Shown: positions 17,047 through 25,895 of the stretch, piece after piece
Position numbering within the stretch: the first letter of the stretch is position 1
Layout: each line of letters starts with the position of its first letter
Assembly: GCF_041154485.1 (NCBI RefSeq)
Contig: NZ_AP028669.1
Location: 2,976,001-3,040,000 of the forward strand
Source of the DNA: Variovorax sp. V93
Lineage (GTDB): Bacteria; Pseudomonadota; Gammaproteobacteria; Burkholderiales; Burkholderiaceae_C
DNA length: 64,000 nt
Direction of reading: 5' to 3'
Made by a program: the position numbers and the translations under genes
Notes under the pieces: generated by a model
What the model was told of the DNA's origin: nothing
The model's input: the letters and a program-made list of their open reading frames with translations, nothing else
Database searches by the model: none

Positions 17047-17928
17047 CTAGCTGGGCTTGGGTGCTACCGGGGGCGGCGTGGTGGCACTGAAAAATTCGCG
17101 GAAGTGCTGCTGCACGCTGGCTTCGCAGGCCTTGCAGCCCGAGGGCTCGGGGTCGTAGAGCGCCTTGGGCCAGTTGGCAGCGCCTGGCAGCACGCTGCTC
17201 GTGACGTCGATGCCGGCCGCGCGCAGGCGCCCGGCAAAGGTCATGGCCTCGTCGCGCATGGCGTCGTCGGCCCCCACCAGCACCAGCGCCGGTGCCAGGG
17301 CACCGAGCCGGAGCGATCCGCTCGGCACGGCGTAGGGATGGGTGGCGTTCGACGGGCAGCTCAGGTATTTCTCCCAACCCTTGGCCCAGCGGCACTCGGC
17401 CTCGTCGTTCGTGGCCTTGCGCAGCGATGCCGTGCCCGCGCACGGGTCGAGCATGGGCGACAGCAGGATCTGCCCGGCCAGCGGCGGATGCGCCCGGTCG
17501 CGGGCGATCAGCGCCACCCCGGCGGCCAGGTTGCCGCCGGCCTCTTCGCCGGCCAGGTACACCTGGGCACCCTTGCCGCCGAGCTTCACGCGCTGCTTGT
17601 AGAGCCACTCGAGCGCGGCATAGCCCACTTCGATGGGCTCTGGGAACGGCGACTCGGGCGCCAGCGGATAGTCCACCGACACCACCACCGCACCCGCACC
17701 GGCCAGCAGCCGGGCCACGTTGCGGCCGTTGTCCAGGTTGCCGCAGATGAAGGTGCCGCCATGGAAGTGCAGCACCAGCGGCACCGTCTCGCCGCGCGGG
17801 CGCTGCCCATAGACCCGGGCGCCCACGGGCTCGCGGCCGGGCAGCTCGATCGACAGATCGGCTTCCACGCCTTGCGCCGCGGCGAGAGCAGCGGCTTCGG
17901 CAGAGCGGGACGATGGGCGCGGTGACAT
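17047..17928 (-). CDS. LlpE-like alpha/beta-hydrolase-fold protein, catalytic residues lost
   Basis: A 293-residue protein of the hormone-sensitive-lipase-like fold. It keeps the oxyanion loop H54-F-H56-G-G and the V-D-Y-P-L-A-P-E segment. Where these enzymes have G-D-S-A-G-G it reads G127-E128-E129-A130-G131-G132, so the nucleophile Ser is Glu (codon GAG at 17542-17544). The acid loop is present (V-G-A-D-D near 218-222), but the place of the catalytic His reads P-G-A-A-N-W-P with no His. It probably cannot act as an esterase. It heads the efflux operon and is divergent from a LysR gene. This equals the position of llpE, a lipase-like gene of unknown role, in Burkholderia bpeEF-oprC and ceoAB loci. 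Confidence 0.8.
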   Translation of the reverse strand: MSPRPSSRSAEAAALAAAQGVEADLSIELPGREPVGARVYGQRPRGETVPLVLHFHGGTFICGNLDNGRNVARLLAGAGAVVVSVDYPLAPESPFPEPIEVGYAALEWLYKQRVKLGGKGAQVYLAGEEAGGNLAAGVALIARDRAHPPLAGQILLSPMLDPCAGTASLRKATNDEAECRWAKGWEKYLSCPSNATHPYAVPSGSLRLGALAPALVLVGADDAMRDEAMTFAGRLRAAGIDVTSSVLPGAANWPKALYDPEPSGCKACEASVQQHFREFFSATTPPPVAPKPS

Positions 17929-17961
17929 GGGGGCAACCTCAGGAGGATTGGCGATAGTCGA

Positions 17962-17989
17962 AATATAAGGCGGCCAGTGTGGCGTTAAA
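17962..17989 (-). promoter_or_regulatory. Candidate sigma-70 promoter of the llpE-RND operon
   Basis: On the minus strand TTTAAC, a 16-bp spacer and TATATT (17989 to 17962) lie 34 nt upstream of the llpE-like ATG. This is an AT-rich patch in otherwise GC-rich DNA. It would place the start of transcription inside the LysR-llpE divergent region. Confidence 0.45.
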
Positions 17990-18010
17990 CAGGCAAGCTG
18001 CCCCTACTCT

Positions 18011-18039
18011 GTTTCCAAACGGCTAACAATCCAGGAAAC
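18011..18039 (+). promoter_or_regulatory. Candidate LysR operator in the divergent region
   Basis: Inverted repeat GTTTCC - 17 nt - GGAAAC between the divergent llpE-like and LysR genes. The arms are short, so chance occurrence is possible. The size and placement suit LysR-type sites. Confidence 0.35.
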
Positions 18040-18111
18040 GCCGGGGATTGTCACCTTGTGTGAGAATCCGCGTCCTCCCGGCAATGGCCGGGCTCCCAGG
18101 AACAGTCATCA

Positions 18112-19026
18112 ATGGATCAAATCCAGGCAATGCGGATCTTCGTCCGCGTGGTGGAAGCGGGCACGTTCACCCGGGCCGCGGACTCGCTCGCCCTGCCCAA
18201 GGGAACGGTCACCAAGCAGATCCAGGCGCTGGAATCGCGCCTGCGGGTGAAGCTGCTCAACCGCACCACGCGGCGCGTCACGGTCACGCCGGACGGCGCG
18301 GCCTACTACGAGCGCGCGGCACGCCTGTTGAACGACTTCGACGACATCGAAGCCAGCATGACCAACGCGCAGGCCAACCCCACGGGGCGGCTGCGCATCG
18401 ACGTCGGCACCTCGGTGGCGCGGCTAGTCATCCTGCCCGCGCTGGCCACCTTCTGCGACCGCTATCCCGAGATCCAGCTCGACCTGGGCGTGAGCGACCG
18501 CACGGTCGACCTCATCAGCGACAACGTCGACTGCGTGATCCGCGCCGGCGAGCTGAGCGACCAGTCGCTGGTGGCCCGGCGCATCGGCACGCTGCACTTC
18601 GTGACTGTGGCCTCGCCCGCCTACGTCAAGCGCTACGGCATTCCGCAGCATCCGAACGACATCGAGAAGCGCCACCACGTGGTGAGCTACTTTTCGGGCA
18701 GCACGCGGCGCACCTATCCGCACGAGTTCAGGAAGGGCGACGAGTACATCGAGCTCAACGGCCCCTACCGCGTGTCGGTCAACGAGAGCAACGCCCACAT
18801 GGCGGCGGTGCTCGGCGGCTTCGGCATCTCGCAGTGCATCACCTTCATGGCCGAGCCGCTGCTCGCAAGCGGCGAGCTGATCGAGCTGCTGCCCGACTGG
18901 CAGCGCGAGCCGCTGCCGATCCACGTGGTCTACCCGCCCAACCGCCACCTGAGCGCGAAGGTGCGGGCCTTCGTGGACTGGGCGGCGGAGCTGTTCGCGA
19001 AGAACCCGCGGCTGCAGCGGCGCTGA
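18112..19026 (+). CDS. LysR family regulator divergent from the RND efflux operon
   Basis: A 304-residue LysR-type regulator. The N-terminal winged HTH (MDQIQAMRIFVRVVEAGTFT; later LLNRTTRRVTVTPDG) is followed by a periplasmic-binding-protein-like effector domain. It belongs to the AaeR/CrgA-like branch with the H/N-R-T-T-R-R signature. By position it corresponds to BpeT/CeoR, which control the homologous Burkholderia pump; salicylate-like aromatic acids induce CeoAB there. It probably controls the pump and its own gene through the shared 183-nt region. Confidence 0.88.
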   Translation: MDQIQAMRIFVRVVEAGTFTRAADSLALPKGTVTKQIQALESRLRVKLLNRTTRRVTVTPDGAAYYERAARLLNDFDDIEASMTNAQANPTGRLRIDVGTSVARLVILPALATFCDRYPEIQLDLGVSDRTVDLISDNVDCVIRAGELSDQSLVARRIGTLHFVTVASPAYVKRYGIPQHPNDIEKRHHVVSYFSGSTRRTYPHEFRKGDEYIELNGPYRVSVNESNAHMAAVLGGFGISQCITFMAEPLLASGELIELLPDWQREPLPIHVVYPPNRHLSAKVRAFVDWAAELFAKNPRLQRR

Positions 19027-19042
19027 ACGCGCTCGCCCGTCC

Positions 19043-19519
19043 TCAATCGCCCGCCGCGAACACCGGCTCGCAGCGCACCTCGGTTTTCACCGAGTTGGCG
19101 ATGAAGCACTCTTCGTGCGCTCGGTGGTGCATATGCTCGACCTGCTCGCGCGTGGGCAGGTTCCCGCCGGAGAACGTCACCTCGGGACGCAGCGTGACCA
19201 CCGTCATCGCGAGCTTGCCTTCGGCGTTCTTTTCCATGAGGCCGCTCGCCGCGTCGAAGTAGCGGTCGACGATGAACTTGCGCTTCACCGCCATGGTGAG
19301 GAACCACAGCATGTGGCAGCTCGAGAGCGATGCGACAAAAGCTTCTTCAGGATCGACCGCCGCCGCGTCGGAGAACGGCAGCGGCACCACGTGCGGCGAC
19401 GAGGAACCCGGCACCTCCGCGCCGCCATCGAAGCGCAGCGAATGCCTTCTGCTGTAGCTGTTGCCGAGGAAGTCCTGGTCGCCTCGCTGCCAGAGGATTT
19501 CTGCGGTGTATCGGGCCAT
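19043..19519 (-). CDS. OsmC family peroxiredoxin-like protein
   Basis: A 158-residue OsmC/Ohr-fold protein that reduces organic hydroperoxides. Two reactive cysteines are visible, one in A-S-L-S-S-C-H-M-L-W-F near residue 68 and one in H-E-E-C-F-I-A-N-S near 137, as in the family. It starts MARYTAEILWQRG. It converges on the LysR gene with 16 nt between the stops and lies 41 nt downstream of cidB on the same strand. Confidence 0.88.
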   Translation of the reverse strand: MARYTAEILWQRGDQDFLGNSYSRRHSLRFDGGAEVPGSSSPHVVPLPFSDAAAVDPEEAFVASLSSCHMLWFLTMAVKRKFIVDRYFDAASGLMEKNAEGKLAMTVVTLRPEVTFSGGNLPTREQVEHMHHRAHEECFIANSVKTEVRCEPVFAAGD

Positions 19520-19560
19520 GCCTTGCTCTCCAGAGCCAAAAGAGGAGGCGCCATTCTGCG

Positions 19561-20292
19561 TCAGAAGAAGCCGGCGAGCCTGATCAGCAACGGCACCAGC
19601 AGCGCCGTCGCGATGCCGTTCAGCCCCAGCGCCAGCGCGGAGAACGCGCCCGCCGTTTCGTTCACCTGGATGGCGCGTGCGGTGCCGATGCCGTGCGCCG
19701 CCATGCCCACTGCAAAGCCGCGCACCGCGGGCTCCTTGATGCGCAGCAGGTTCAGCAGGCCCGTGGCCATGATCGCGCCCGAGATGCCCGCCACGGCGGC
19801 CGCCACCGCGGCCAGCGACGGCAGCCCGCCGATCTTCTCGGCCACGCCCATCGCGATCGGCATGGTGGCCGACTTGGGTGCGAGCGACATCAGCAGCTCA
19901 TGCGATCCCCCTAGCGCCCAGGCAATGCCGATGGCCGACACGATGGCCGCCGCCGAGCCCACCAGCAGCGCCACGCCGATTGGCAGCCACAGGCGGCGCA
20001 GCCGCCCGAGCTGGCCATAGAGCGGCACGGCCAGCGCCACGGTGGCCGGCCCGATCAGGAAGTGCACGAACTTGGCGCCTTCGAAATACGTGTCGTAGGG
20101 CGTGCGCGTGACGAGCAGCACGCCCACGATGACGATCACCGAGACCAGCACCGGATTGACCGCCGGGTTGGCACCGCTGCGCCGGTGCAGCCACAGGGCG
20201 CCCAGATAGGCCAGCAGCGTGAGCGACAGCCACAGCAGCGGCGACTGCGCCAGGAAGACCCAGATCTCGGACAGCTTGGCGGGCGGGGTCAT
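19561..20292 (-). CDS. LrgB/CidB family membrane protein
   Basis: A 243-residue polytopic inner-membrane protein of the LrgB family, thought to work with the LrgA/CidA holin-like partner in murein hydrolase export or in uptake of small acids such as pyruvate. The signature run S-L-A-P-K-S-A-T-M-P-I-A-M-G near residue 135 and G-F-A-V-G-M-A-A-H-G-I-G-T-A-R-A near 198 are clear. The start overlaps cidA by 4 nt (ATGA). Confidence 0.88.
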   Translation of the reverse strand: MTPPAKLSEIWVFLAQSPLLWLSLTLLAYLGALWLHRRSGANPAVNPVLVSVIVIVGVLLVTRTPYDTYFEGAKFVHFLIGPATVALAVPLYGQLGRLRRLWLPIGVALLVGSAAAIVSAIGIAWALGGSHELLMSLAPKSATMPIAMGVAEKIGGLPSLAAVAAAVAGISGAIMATGLLNLLRIKEPAVRGFAVGMAAHGIGTARAIQVNETAGAFSALALGLNGIATALLVPLLIRLAGFF

Positions 20293-20642
20293 TCGGCATC
20301 CTTGCCGGTGATGCGGATCATCCAGCGCAGGGTGAGCGCGGTCACGGCCATGGTGAAGGCCGCGCCCACGATGCCCGCCGCAAGGAACGGAAGCCATTCG
20401 CGCCCGACGCGTTCGAAATGCAGCATCACGCCGGTCACCGCAGGAACGAACAGCAGCATGAGGTTGCGCAGCAGATGGCCGGAGGTCTCGTTCAGCGCCT
20501 CGGGCACACCGCCGCGCACGAGCAGCACGATGAACAACAGCAGCATGCCGATCAGCGGACCGGGAATCGGCAGGCCCAGCCACTGCACGAGCAGTTCGCC
20601 GGCCAGCTGGCAAAGAAAGAGCGTGGTGATGGCGTAGAGCAT
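20289..20642 (-). CDS. CidA/LrgA family holin-like protein
   Basis: A 117-residue protein with four hydrophobic segments. The family motif is L-P-I-P-G-P-L-I-G-M near residue 24 and N-L-M-L-L-F-V-P-A-V-T-G-V near 60. It is a putative holin-like partner of the LrgB protein that follows. Its ATG lies only 16 nt after the cobD stop on the same strand, so it may be read from the cobalamin operon although no functional link is known. Confidence 0.88.
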   Translation of the reverse strand: MLYAITTLFLCQLAGELLVQWLGLPIPGPLIGMLLLFIVLLVRGGVPEALNETSGHLLRNLMLLFVPAVTGVMLHFERVGREWLPFLAAGIVGAAFTMAVTALTLRWMIRITGKDAE

Positions 20643-20658
20643 GCGGATGTCCTGGCTT

Positions 20659-21684
20659 TCAAGGTTCGGCCGAAGCCGCGGCGCGCGCCCAGGCCTCTTT
20701 CAGCGCCTGCTGGCTCTGCGGCGGCAGCACACCGAGCCGCACATGGCCCGGCAGGCCGAATGATGCACAGTCTCTCAGCTTGATGCCTTCGGCGCGCAGC
20801 CGGGCGGCCCGCTGCGGGTATGGCGCATCGGTGCGCGCGCAGAAGAAGTTGGCGTCGCTCGGCAGGCACTGCCATCCCATCGATTCGCAAAGGGCGCGCT
20901 GCTGCGCTTTCCATTCGCGCAGGGTGCGCAGGCTTCGGGCGAGCCAGGCTTGGGCGGCGTCGCCGGTCCAGGTCTCGAGCAGCGCCACGCCGTGCGCGCC
21001 CACCGGCCACGAGGGAGCCAGCCGCTCGAGGCGCTGCTTGAGCGGCGCGGCGGCATCGCCTTCGGGCGCGATGGCATAGGCGGCACGGACGCCCGTCAGG
21101 CCCATCGCCTTGTTCGGCGTCCACAGCTGCCAGACGCGGTTGCGCTGCGCTGCGTCGAGCGATGCCACGCCTTCGAGGCGCAGCGCTTCGTAGGCCAGGT
21201 CGAGCACGCAGGTGCCACCGGCCGCGGCGTGCTGCGCGAGATCGGGCTGTGCCTGGCCCAGCGGGCTCGAAGGCTCGCAGCACCAGCGCAGCGCCGCTTC
21301 GCCGCACGGCGCCGGCGGCCGCAGCACCTGAAGGCCCCAGGCCGATGCCGCACGCTCGTAGTCGCCGTAGCTGTGCGCCGGCAGCAAGACCTGCCGGCCG
21401 CGGCCCTGCACAAAGGCGGCGCTGATGCGGTGGATGAATTCGCTGGCACTGGCCGCGATCACGATGCGTTCGTCGGCCACGCCATGAAACTTTGCCAATG
21501 TTTGGCGCAGCGCCGTGTAGCCCGGGTCCGGATAGTGCGCAGCATCGGCCGCACGCAGCGCGGCAAGCACCGCGGGGCATGAGCCCGTGGCGTTGCCATT
21601 GGTCGAGAAATCGTGCCAGGCGGCGCCGGCCGCGTCGGGGCCGCCGTGCAGCAGGCCGGTGGATGTCGTGTGTTCCGGTGTCAT
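20659..21684 (-). CDS. cobD: Threonine-phosphate decarboxylase (CobD/CobC-type PLP enzyme)
   Basis: A PLP enzyme related to histidinol-phosphate aminotransferase that makes (R)-1-amino-2-propanol phosphate for the corrin side chain. In 341 residues: the opening H-D-F-S-T-N-G-N, Y-P-D-P near 51, D162 in V-L-D-L-A-Y-E, PLP lysine K192 in W-T-P-N-K-A-M-G-L-T-G-V-R, and C-terminal H-V-R-L-G-V. The usual N-P-N-N-P-T-G loop is changed to E-P-S-S-P-L-G. It overlaps cbiB as ATGA, which supports CobD over a histidine-pathway enzyme. Confidence 0.85.
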   Translation of the reverse strand: MTPEHTTSTGLLHGGPDAAGAAWHDFSTNGNATGSCPAVLAALRAADAAHYPDPGYTALRQTLAKFHGVADERIVIAASASEFIHRISAAFVQGRGRQVLLPAHSYGDYERAASAWGLQVLRPPAPCGEAALRWCCEPSSPLGQAQPDLAQHAAAGGTCVLDLAYEALRLEGVASLDAAQRNRVWQLWTPNKAMGLTGVRAAYAIAPEGDAAAPLKQRLERLAPSWPVGAHGVALLETWTGDAAQAWLARSLRTLREWKAQQRALCESMGWQCLPSDANFFCARTDAPYPQRAARLRAEGIKLRDCASFGLPGHVRLGVLPPQSQQALKEAWARAAASAEP

Positions 21685-22625
21685 GCCCTGGGGATTGCCG
21701 CGAAGAAGATCGCCAATGATGCACAAGCGGCCGTTGCCAGCACTGCCCTGCCGCCCCACTGCGCGGCCTGCTGCGTATCGGCCGCATCGGCGGGCCGCCC
21801 TTCGGCATTCAATGCATAGACGCCGGGCTTGGCGAGCCGCACGCCGAGCAGCAGCGCCATTGCCGCCATCGGCCAGCCGCTGTTGGGCGAGGGCGTGCGC
21901 TGCGCCTCGCGCGCCACGCCGCGCGGCCAACGCCATGCCGCAAGCGCAAGCAGCAGCACCGTGAGCCGTGCCGGCAGCCACGAGAGCACGTCGTCGGCAC
22001 GCGCGGCCCATTTGCCGAACCAGGTCCAGTCGCGGCCATTGCGCTCGCCGCGATAGCCCCACATCGCATCGGCCGTGTTGGCGAAGCGGTAGACCGCCGC
22101 GCCCGGCAGGCCCAGCAGCACGAACCAGAACAGCGGCGCCACGAGCGAATCGTTGAGGTTCTCGGCCAGCGATTCGATGGCGCTTTCGCGCACCCCGCGC
22201 TCGCCGAGCGTCCGGACATCGCGGCTCACCAGCCGGGCGAGCTGCGCGCGGCCCGCCTCCAGTGACACGGACAGCGCCGCCTCCACGGCAAGTACTTCGG
22301 CGCGCAGCATGCGCCATGCGAAGAGCGGTTTCAGCGCCAGGGCCAGCACCAGGGCTTCTGCCCAGCCGGGCAGCCATTGCGCGGCGCTTGCCTGCAGTGC
22401 CAGCGCCAGCGCGCCGACCAGCATCGCGCCCACGCCCCAGGCCAGCGCGCCGGCCAGGAACAACGGCAGGTCGCGCGGCTTTGCATCGGCCGGCCGCGGC
22501 GCCATGCGGGCGCCGATCGAGCCGAGGTAGCGCCCCATCCACACCACGGGATGCCAGCGCGCAGCGGGTTCGCTCAGCCAGCGGTCGATGGCCAGTGCGA
22601 GCCACAGCGCTGCGACGGCGAGCAC
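21681..22625 (-). CDS. cbiB: Adenosylcobinamide-phosphate synthase
   Basis: Attaches aminopropanol (phosphate) to adenosylcobyric acid at the membrane. The 314-residue protein has the CbiB/CobD signatures R-W-H-P-V-V-W-M-G near residue 23, S-R-D-V near 134, E-S-L-A-E-N-L-N-D-S near 150 and Y-R-F-A-N-T-A-D-A-M-W-G-Y near 180. It has four or five hydrophobic segments. It begins with GTG at 22625, 3 nt after the cobO stop, with no ATG in a better place. It overlaps cobD by 4 nt. Confidence 0.92.
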   Translation of the reverse strand: MLAVAALWLALAIDRWLSEPAARWHPVVWMGRYLGSIGARMAPRPADAKPRDLPLFLAGALAWGVGAMLVGALALALQASAAQWLPGWAEALVLALALKPLFAWRMLRAEVLAVEAALSVSLEAGRAQLARLVSRDVRTLGERGVRESAIESLAENLNDSLVAPLFWFVLLGLPGAAVYRFANTADAMWGYRGERNGRDWTWFGKWAARADDVLSWLPARLTVLLLALAAWRWPRGVAREAQRTPSPNSGWPMAAMALLLGVRLAKPGVYALNAEGRPADAADTQQAAQWGGRAVLATAACASLAIFFAAIPRA

Positions 22626-22628
22626 CGC

Positions 22629-23198
22629 TCAATCCTCGATGCCGCGCTGCGCCGGGATGCCGGCCTTGAATGCGTGCTTGACCATGGCCATCTCGGTCAC
22701 GGTGTCGGCCAGCTCGATGATCTCGGGCGGGCAGCGCCGTCCGGTGAGCACCACATGCACGTGGCTCGGCCGTGCGCGCAGCGTTTCGAGCACGCCTTCG
22801 AGCGGCAGCCAGCCGTAGATCAGCGGGTAGGTGATCTCGTCGAGCACCACCAGGAAGAACTCGCCCGAAAGAATGGCCGCCCTGGCTTTTTCCCAGCCGT
22901 CGCGCGCGAGCTGGGCCGAGCGTTCGAGGTCCTGGCTCTTCCAGCTGAAGCCGTCGCCCAGCCCCTCGATCGGAATGCCGATCTGCTCGAACATGCGGTG
23001 CTCGCCGAAGCGCGCCGAGGGCACTTTCATGAACTGGTAGATCTTCACCGCCTTGCCGCGGCCGTGCGCGCGCAGCGCCAGGCCGAAGGCCGCGGTGCTC
23101 TTGCCCTTGCCGTCGCCGGTGTTGACGATGACGATGCCGCGGCGTTCGCCTTCGGCCTTGTCGTACGGCTTCTCGCTGGGGGGAGTTTCGATTTGCAT
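22629..23198 (-). CDS. cobO: Cob(I)yrinic acid a,c-diamide adenosyltransferase
   Basis: Adds the 5'-deoxyadenosyl ligand to cobalt in cobyrinic acid diamide and other corrinoids using ATP (CobO/BtuR/CobA family). The 189-residue protein has a P-loop N-T-G-D-G-K-G-K-S near residue 26, a Walker B-like V-V-L-D-E-I-T-Y-P near 117 and V-V-L-T-G-R-R-C-P near 148. The start M-Q-I-E-T-P-P fits the family. It lies 25 nt after btuD. Confidence 0.94.
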   Translation of the reverse strand: MQIETPPSEKPYDKAEGERRGIVIVNTGDGKGKSTAAFGLALRAHGRGKAVKIYQFMKVPSARFGEHRMFEQIGIPIEGLGDGFSWKSQDLERSAQLARDGWEKARAAILSGEFFLVVLDEITYPLIYGWLPLEGVLETLRARPSHVHVVLTGRRCPPEIIELADTVTEMAMVKHAFKAGIPAQRGIED

Positions 23199-23223
23199 GA
23201 TGCGGGCTCCGTGTTGATGTGGG

Positions 23224-24003
23224 TCAGTTCGGCAGCGCGATCCACTGGTCGGCCACGCGGTGCACGCGGATGCGGTGGTCGAACACCTGTTCAAGCGCCG
23301 CGTGGGTGGCCGGGTCGCTGCTGCCGCCGTGGTGCACCACGCGCCCATGGTTCATCACCACCAGCTCGTCGGCGGCCAGCGCCATCGGCAGTTCGTGCAG
23401 CACGCTGACCACGGTGCGGCCCTGGGCCACCAGCGCACGCGTGGTCTGCATCCAGTCGGCCTGGTGCGGCGGGTCGAGGTTGGCGAGCGGCTCGTCCATC
23501 AGCAGCAGCTCGGCCTCGACCGCGAGCGCGCGCGCCAGCAGCACGCGCTGGCGTTCGCCGCCCGAGAGCTGGCCGAGCGGCCGTTCGCGCCACTCCCAGG
23601 CCTGGGTGCTGCGCAATGCGCGCTCCACCGCCGCGCGGTCGGCCGTGCTCGGCGCCGCGAGCCAGCGCTGGTGCGGCAGGCGGCCGAGCATGGCGACGTC
23701 GTACACCATCAGGTCGTCGGCGCTGCCCTCGCCCGCCGCGCCGCTCTGGCCCAGCCACGAAAGGCGCTGCGCGCGGATGCGGCCCGGCACCCTGGCCGAT
23801 GCGTCGCCGAAAAGAAAGACTTCGCCGCGGTGCGCGAGCAGGCCCGCCAGCGCCTTGAGCAAGGTCGACTTGCCCGCTCCGTTCGGCCCGACCACGCTGG
23901 TCCAGCGTGCGGCGCCGAGCTTCAGGTCGATGCCGTGCAGCACCTCGGTGTTGCCCAGCGTGGCGCTCAGGCCGCGGGCTTCGAGTGCGGGAATCCGGCT
24001 CAT
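23224..24003 (-). CDS. btuD: Cobalamin/corrinoid ABC transporter ATPase (BtuD-like)
   Basis: A 259-residue ABC ATPase: Walker [10 protein letters not shown] near residue 39, signature L-S-G-G-E-R-Q-R near 145, Walker B L-L-L-M-D-E-P near 163 and the switch histidine in V-L-H-E-L-P. FecE/BtuD-type exporters and importers share this layout; the B12 assignment comes from its place between btuC and cobO under the riboswitch. It overlaps the permease gene by 4 nt. Confidence 0.88.
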   Translation of the reverse strand: MSRIPALEARGLSATLGNTEVLHGIDLKLGAARWTSVVGPNGAGKSTLLKALAGLLAHRGEVFLFGDASARVPGRIRAQRLSWLGQSGAAGEGSADDLMVYDVAMLGRLPHQRWLAAPSTADRAAVERALRSTQAWEWRERPLGQLSGGERQRVLLARALAVEAELLLMDEPLANLDPPHQADWMQTTRALVAQGRTVVSVLHELPMALAADELVVMNHGRVVHHGGSSDPATHAALEQVFDHRIRVHRVADQWIALPN

Positions 24004-25010
24004 GCCACACCGCCCCGAGCACCGCGCCTGTGCATCAGCCACAGCAGGTAGCTGCCGCCGAGCACGGCCGTGAGCACGCCCACGGGCAGTTCCTGCGGCG
24101 CGATGAGCCAGCGCGCCAGCAGGTCGGCGGCCATCAGCAGCAGGCCGCCCATGGCTGCCGACAGCACGATCAGCCCGGCGTGCGTGGTCTTGACCACGGA
24201 GCGCACGAGGTGCGGCGCGGCCAGCCCCACGAAGGCGATCAGGCCGGTCTGCGCCACGGCCGCGCCGGTGGCCAGTGCGAGCACCACCACCAGCGTGGCG
24301 CGCATCGCGCCCAGCGGCAAGCCGAGGCTGCGGGCCGTCGCTTCGCCGAGCGCCAGGCCGTCGAGCACCGGCGCAAGCGCCCAGCCCAGCAGCAGGCACA
24401 CCGCGCCGACCGCGGCCATCACCGCGCAGGCGCTCCAGCCGACCAGGCCGGTGCTGCCGAGGATGAAGCCCTGGATGGCCTGCAGGATGTCGGCCGAGGC
24501 GATGGTGATCAGGTCCTTGGCGGCGCCGAGCACCACGCCGACGATCACGCCCGCGAGCAGCAGCCGCAGCGTCTGCTGCACGCCGCGCGCGAGCACCAGC
24601 GTGAGCATCACCGCGAGCACCGCCCCCACGAAGGCCGCGCCCGTGAGCCCCAGGCGCATCGCCCATTGCGTGCTGGCGGCCGAGCCACCGAACAGCAGCA
24701 GCGCCACCGCCACGCCGAGCGAGGCGCCCGAGGCGCTGCCCAGCAGATAGGGATCGGCCAGCGGGTTGCGGAACAGGCCCTGTGCCACCGAGCCCGCGAG
24801 CCCGAGCAGCGCACCCGCGAGCCAGGCGCCGAGCGTGCGCGGCAGCCGGATGTCCCAGACGATGCGCAGCGCCACCGGATCGCGCCACGCCGCCAGCAGG
24901 CTTTCGAAGCCGGTGCTGCCGATGCCCAGGCCGAGCAACGCCAGCGCACCGCCCAGCACCAGCAAGGCGATGCCGAAGAGCCAGACGCGGCGCTGATGGC
25001 GTGTGTGCAT
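24000..25010 (-). CDS. btuC: Cobalamin/corrinoid ABC transporter permease (BtuC-like, FecCD family)
   Basis: A 336-residue FecCD-type permease with about ten hydrophobic segments. Family marks are R-L-P-R-T-L-G-A-W-L-A-G-A-L-L-G near residue 55, N-P-L-A-D-P-Y-L-L-G-S-A-S-G-A near 82, the coupling-helix region and G-L-I-A-F-V-G-L-A-A-P-H near 252. I prefer the ATG at 25010, which has GGTGGA 5 nt upstream; a GTG at 25019 would add three residues. It lies 15 nt after btuF. Confidence 0.88.
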   Translation of the reverse strand: MHTRHQRRVWLFGIALLVLGGALALLGLGIGSTGFESLLAAWRDPVALRIVWDIRLPRTLGAWLAGALLGLAGSVAQGLFRNPLADPYLLGSASGASLGVAVALLLFGGSAASTQWAMRLGLTGAAFVGAVLAVMLTLVLARGVQQTLRLLLAGVIVGVVLGAAKDLITIASADILQAIQGFILGSTGLVGWSACAVMAAVGAVCLLLGWALAPVLDGLALGEATARSLGLPLGAMRATLVVVLALATGAAVAQTGLIAFVGLAAPHLVRSVVKTTHAGLIVLSAAMGGLLLMAADLLARWLIAPQELPVGVLTAVLGGSYLLWLMHRRGARGGVA

Positions 25011-25025
25011 GAAGTCCACCCGGGC

Positions 25026-25895
25026 TCAGCCGGCCTTCTCCGCGATGCAGCGCGCCATCAGCCGTGCGGCCTCGTCCATGCGCGGGCCGGGGCGCACGAG
25101 CACGTCCGACTGCGCGGCGTCGAAGCGGCAGATGCGCCCTTCGCGCACCGCGCGGATGCCGCTCCAGCCCGGGCGCTGTTCCATGCCCGCCGCGCTGCGC
25201 ACGCTGACCATGATGAGATCGGGATTGGCGCGCACCACGTATTCGGGGTTGAGCTTGGGAAAAGGCCCGAGCGACGCCGGCACGATGTTCTTCATGCCCA
25301 GCCGCGCAAGCGTCTCGCCGATGAAGGACGATTCGCCGGCCGCATAGGGCGCGCTGTTGACCTCGAAGTAGACGCGCTGGCCCCTCGCACGGGTCGGCAG
25401 CGATTGCGCCGCAGCCGACACGCTGGCATCGATCACGCGCCAGATGTTCGGCGCCTCATGGGTGCCCAGCACCTGGTCGAGCTTGTCGAGCACGCGCCGC
25501 ACGTCGGCATGGCTCTTGGGTTCGAGCACCAGCACCTTAAGGCCCAGCGCCTCGAGCCGCTGCGTCACGCGCGACGACTTGGCAAGCAGCACCGCATCGG
25601 GCCGCAGCGCCACGATCGCCTCGACGTTCGGGTCGAGCCCGCCGCCCAGCTGCGGCAAGGCGCGCACCGCGCTCGGCGAGTTGGAGTAGTTGTCGACGCC
25701 CACCAGCCGGGAACAGGCACCGAGCGCGCAGACCCCTTCGGTCAGCGACGGCAGCAGCGTGACGATGCGCTGCGGCGGCTGCGGCAGGTTCACGGCCACG
25801 CCGCGCTCGTCGACCACCTCGATGGCATGCGCGGCCAGCGCGAAGAGGCCAAGCCCAATGGCCGCGGACAAGCATCGAATCCAGCGGGCGGTCAT
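25026..25895 (-). CDS. btuF: Cobalamin/corrinoid ABC transporter substrate-binding protein (BtuF-like)
   Basis: A 289-residue periplasmic protein with a signal peptide (MTARWIRCLSAAIGLGLFAL..., cut probably after A-H-A near 24). It has a class III binding fold: P-Q-R-I-V-T-L-L-P-S-L-T-E near 42 and P-D-A-V-L-L-A near 98. It is followed by btuC and btuD, so it should deliver corrinoids captured by BtuB to the inner-membrane permease. It overlaps cobU by 4 nt. A siderophore role is possible for the family but unlikely here. Confidence 0.87.
   Translation of the reverse strand: MTARWIRCLSAAIGLGLFALAAHAIEVVDERGVAVNLPQPPQRIVTLLPSLTEGVCALGACSRLVGVDNYSNSPSAVRALPQLGGGLDPNVEAIVALRPDAVLLAKSSRVTQRLEALGLKVLVLEPKSHADVRRVLDKLDQVLGTHEAPNIWRVIDASVSAAAQSLPTRARGQRVYFEVNSAPYAAGESSFIGETLARLGMKNIVPASLGPFPKLNPEYVVRANPDLIMVSVRSAAGMEQRPGWSGIRAVREGRICRFDAAQSDVLVRPGPRMDEAARLMARCIAEKAG

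Noticed and set aside
19043..19519. OsmC-like protein as an organic hydroperoxide resistance protein (Ohr)
   Set aside because: The spacing and the start fit the broader OsmC/YhfA-type group; there is no adjacent OhrR-type MarR gene, so I left the general call.
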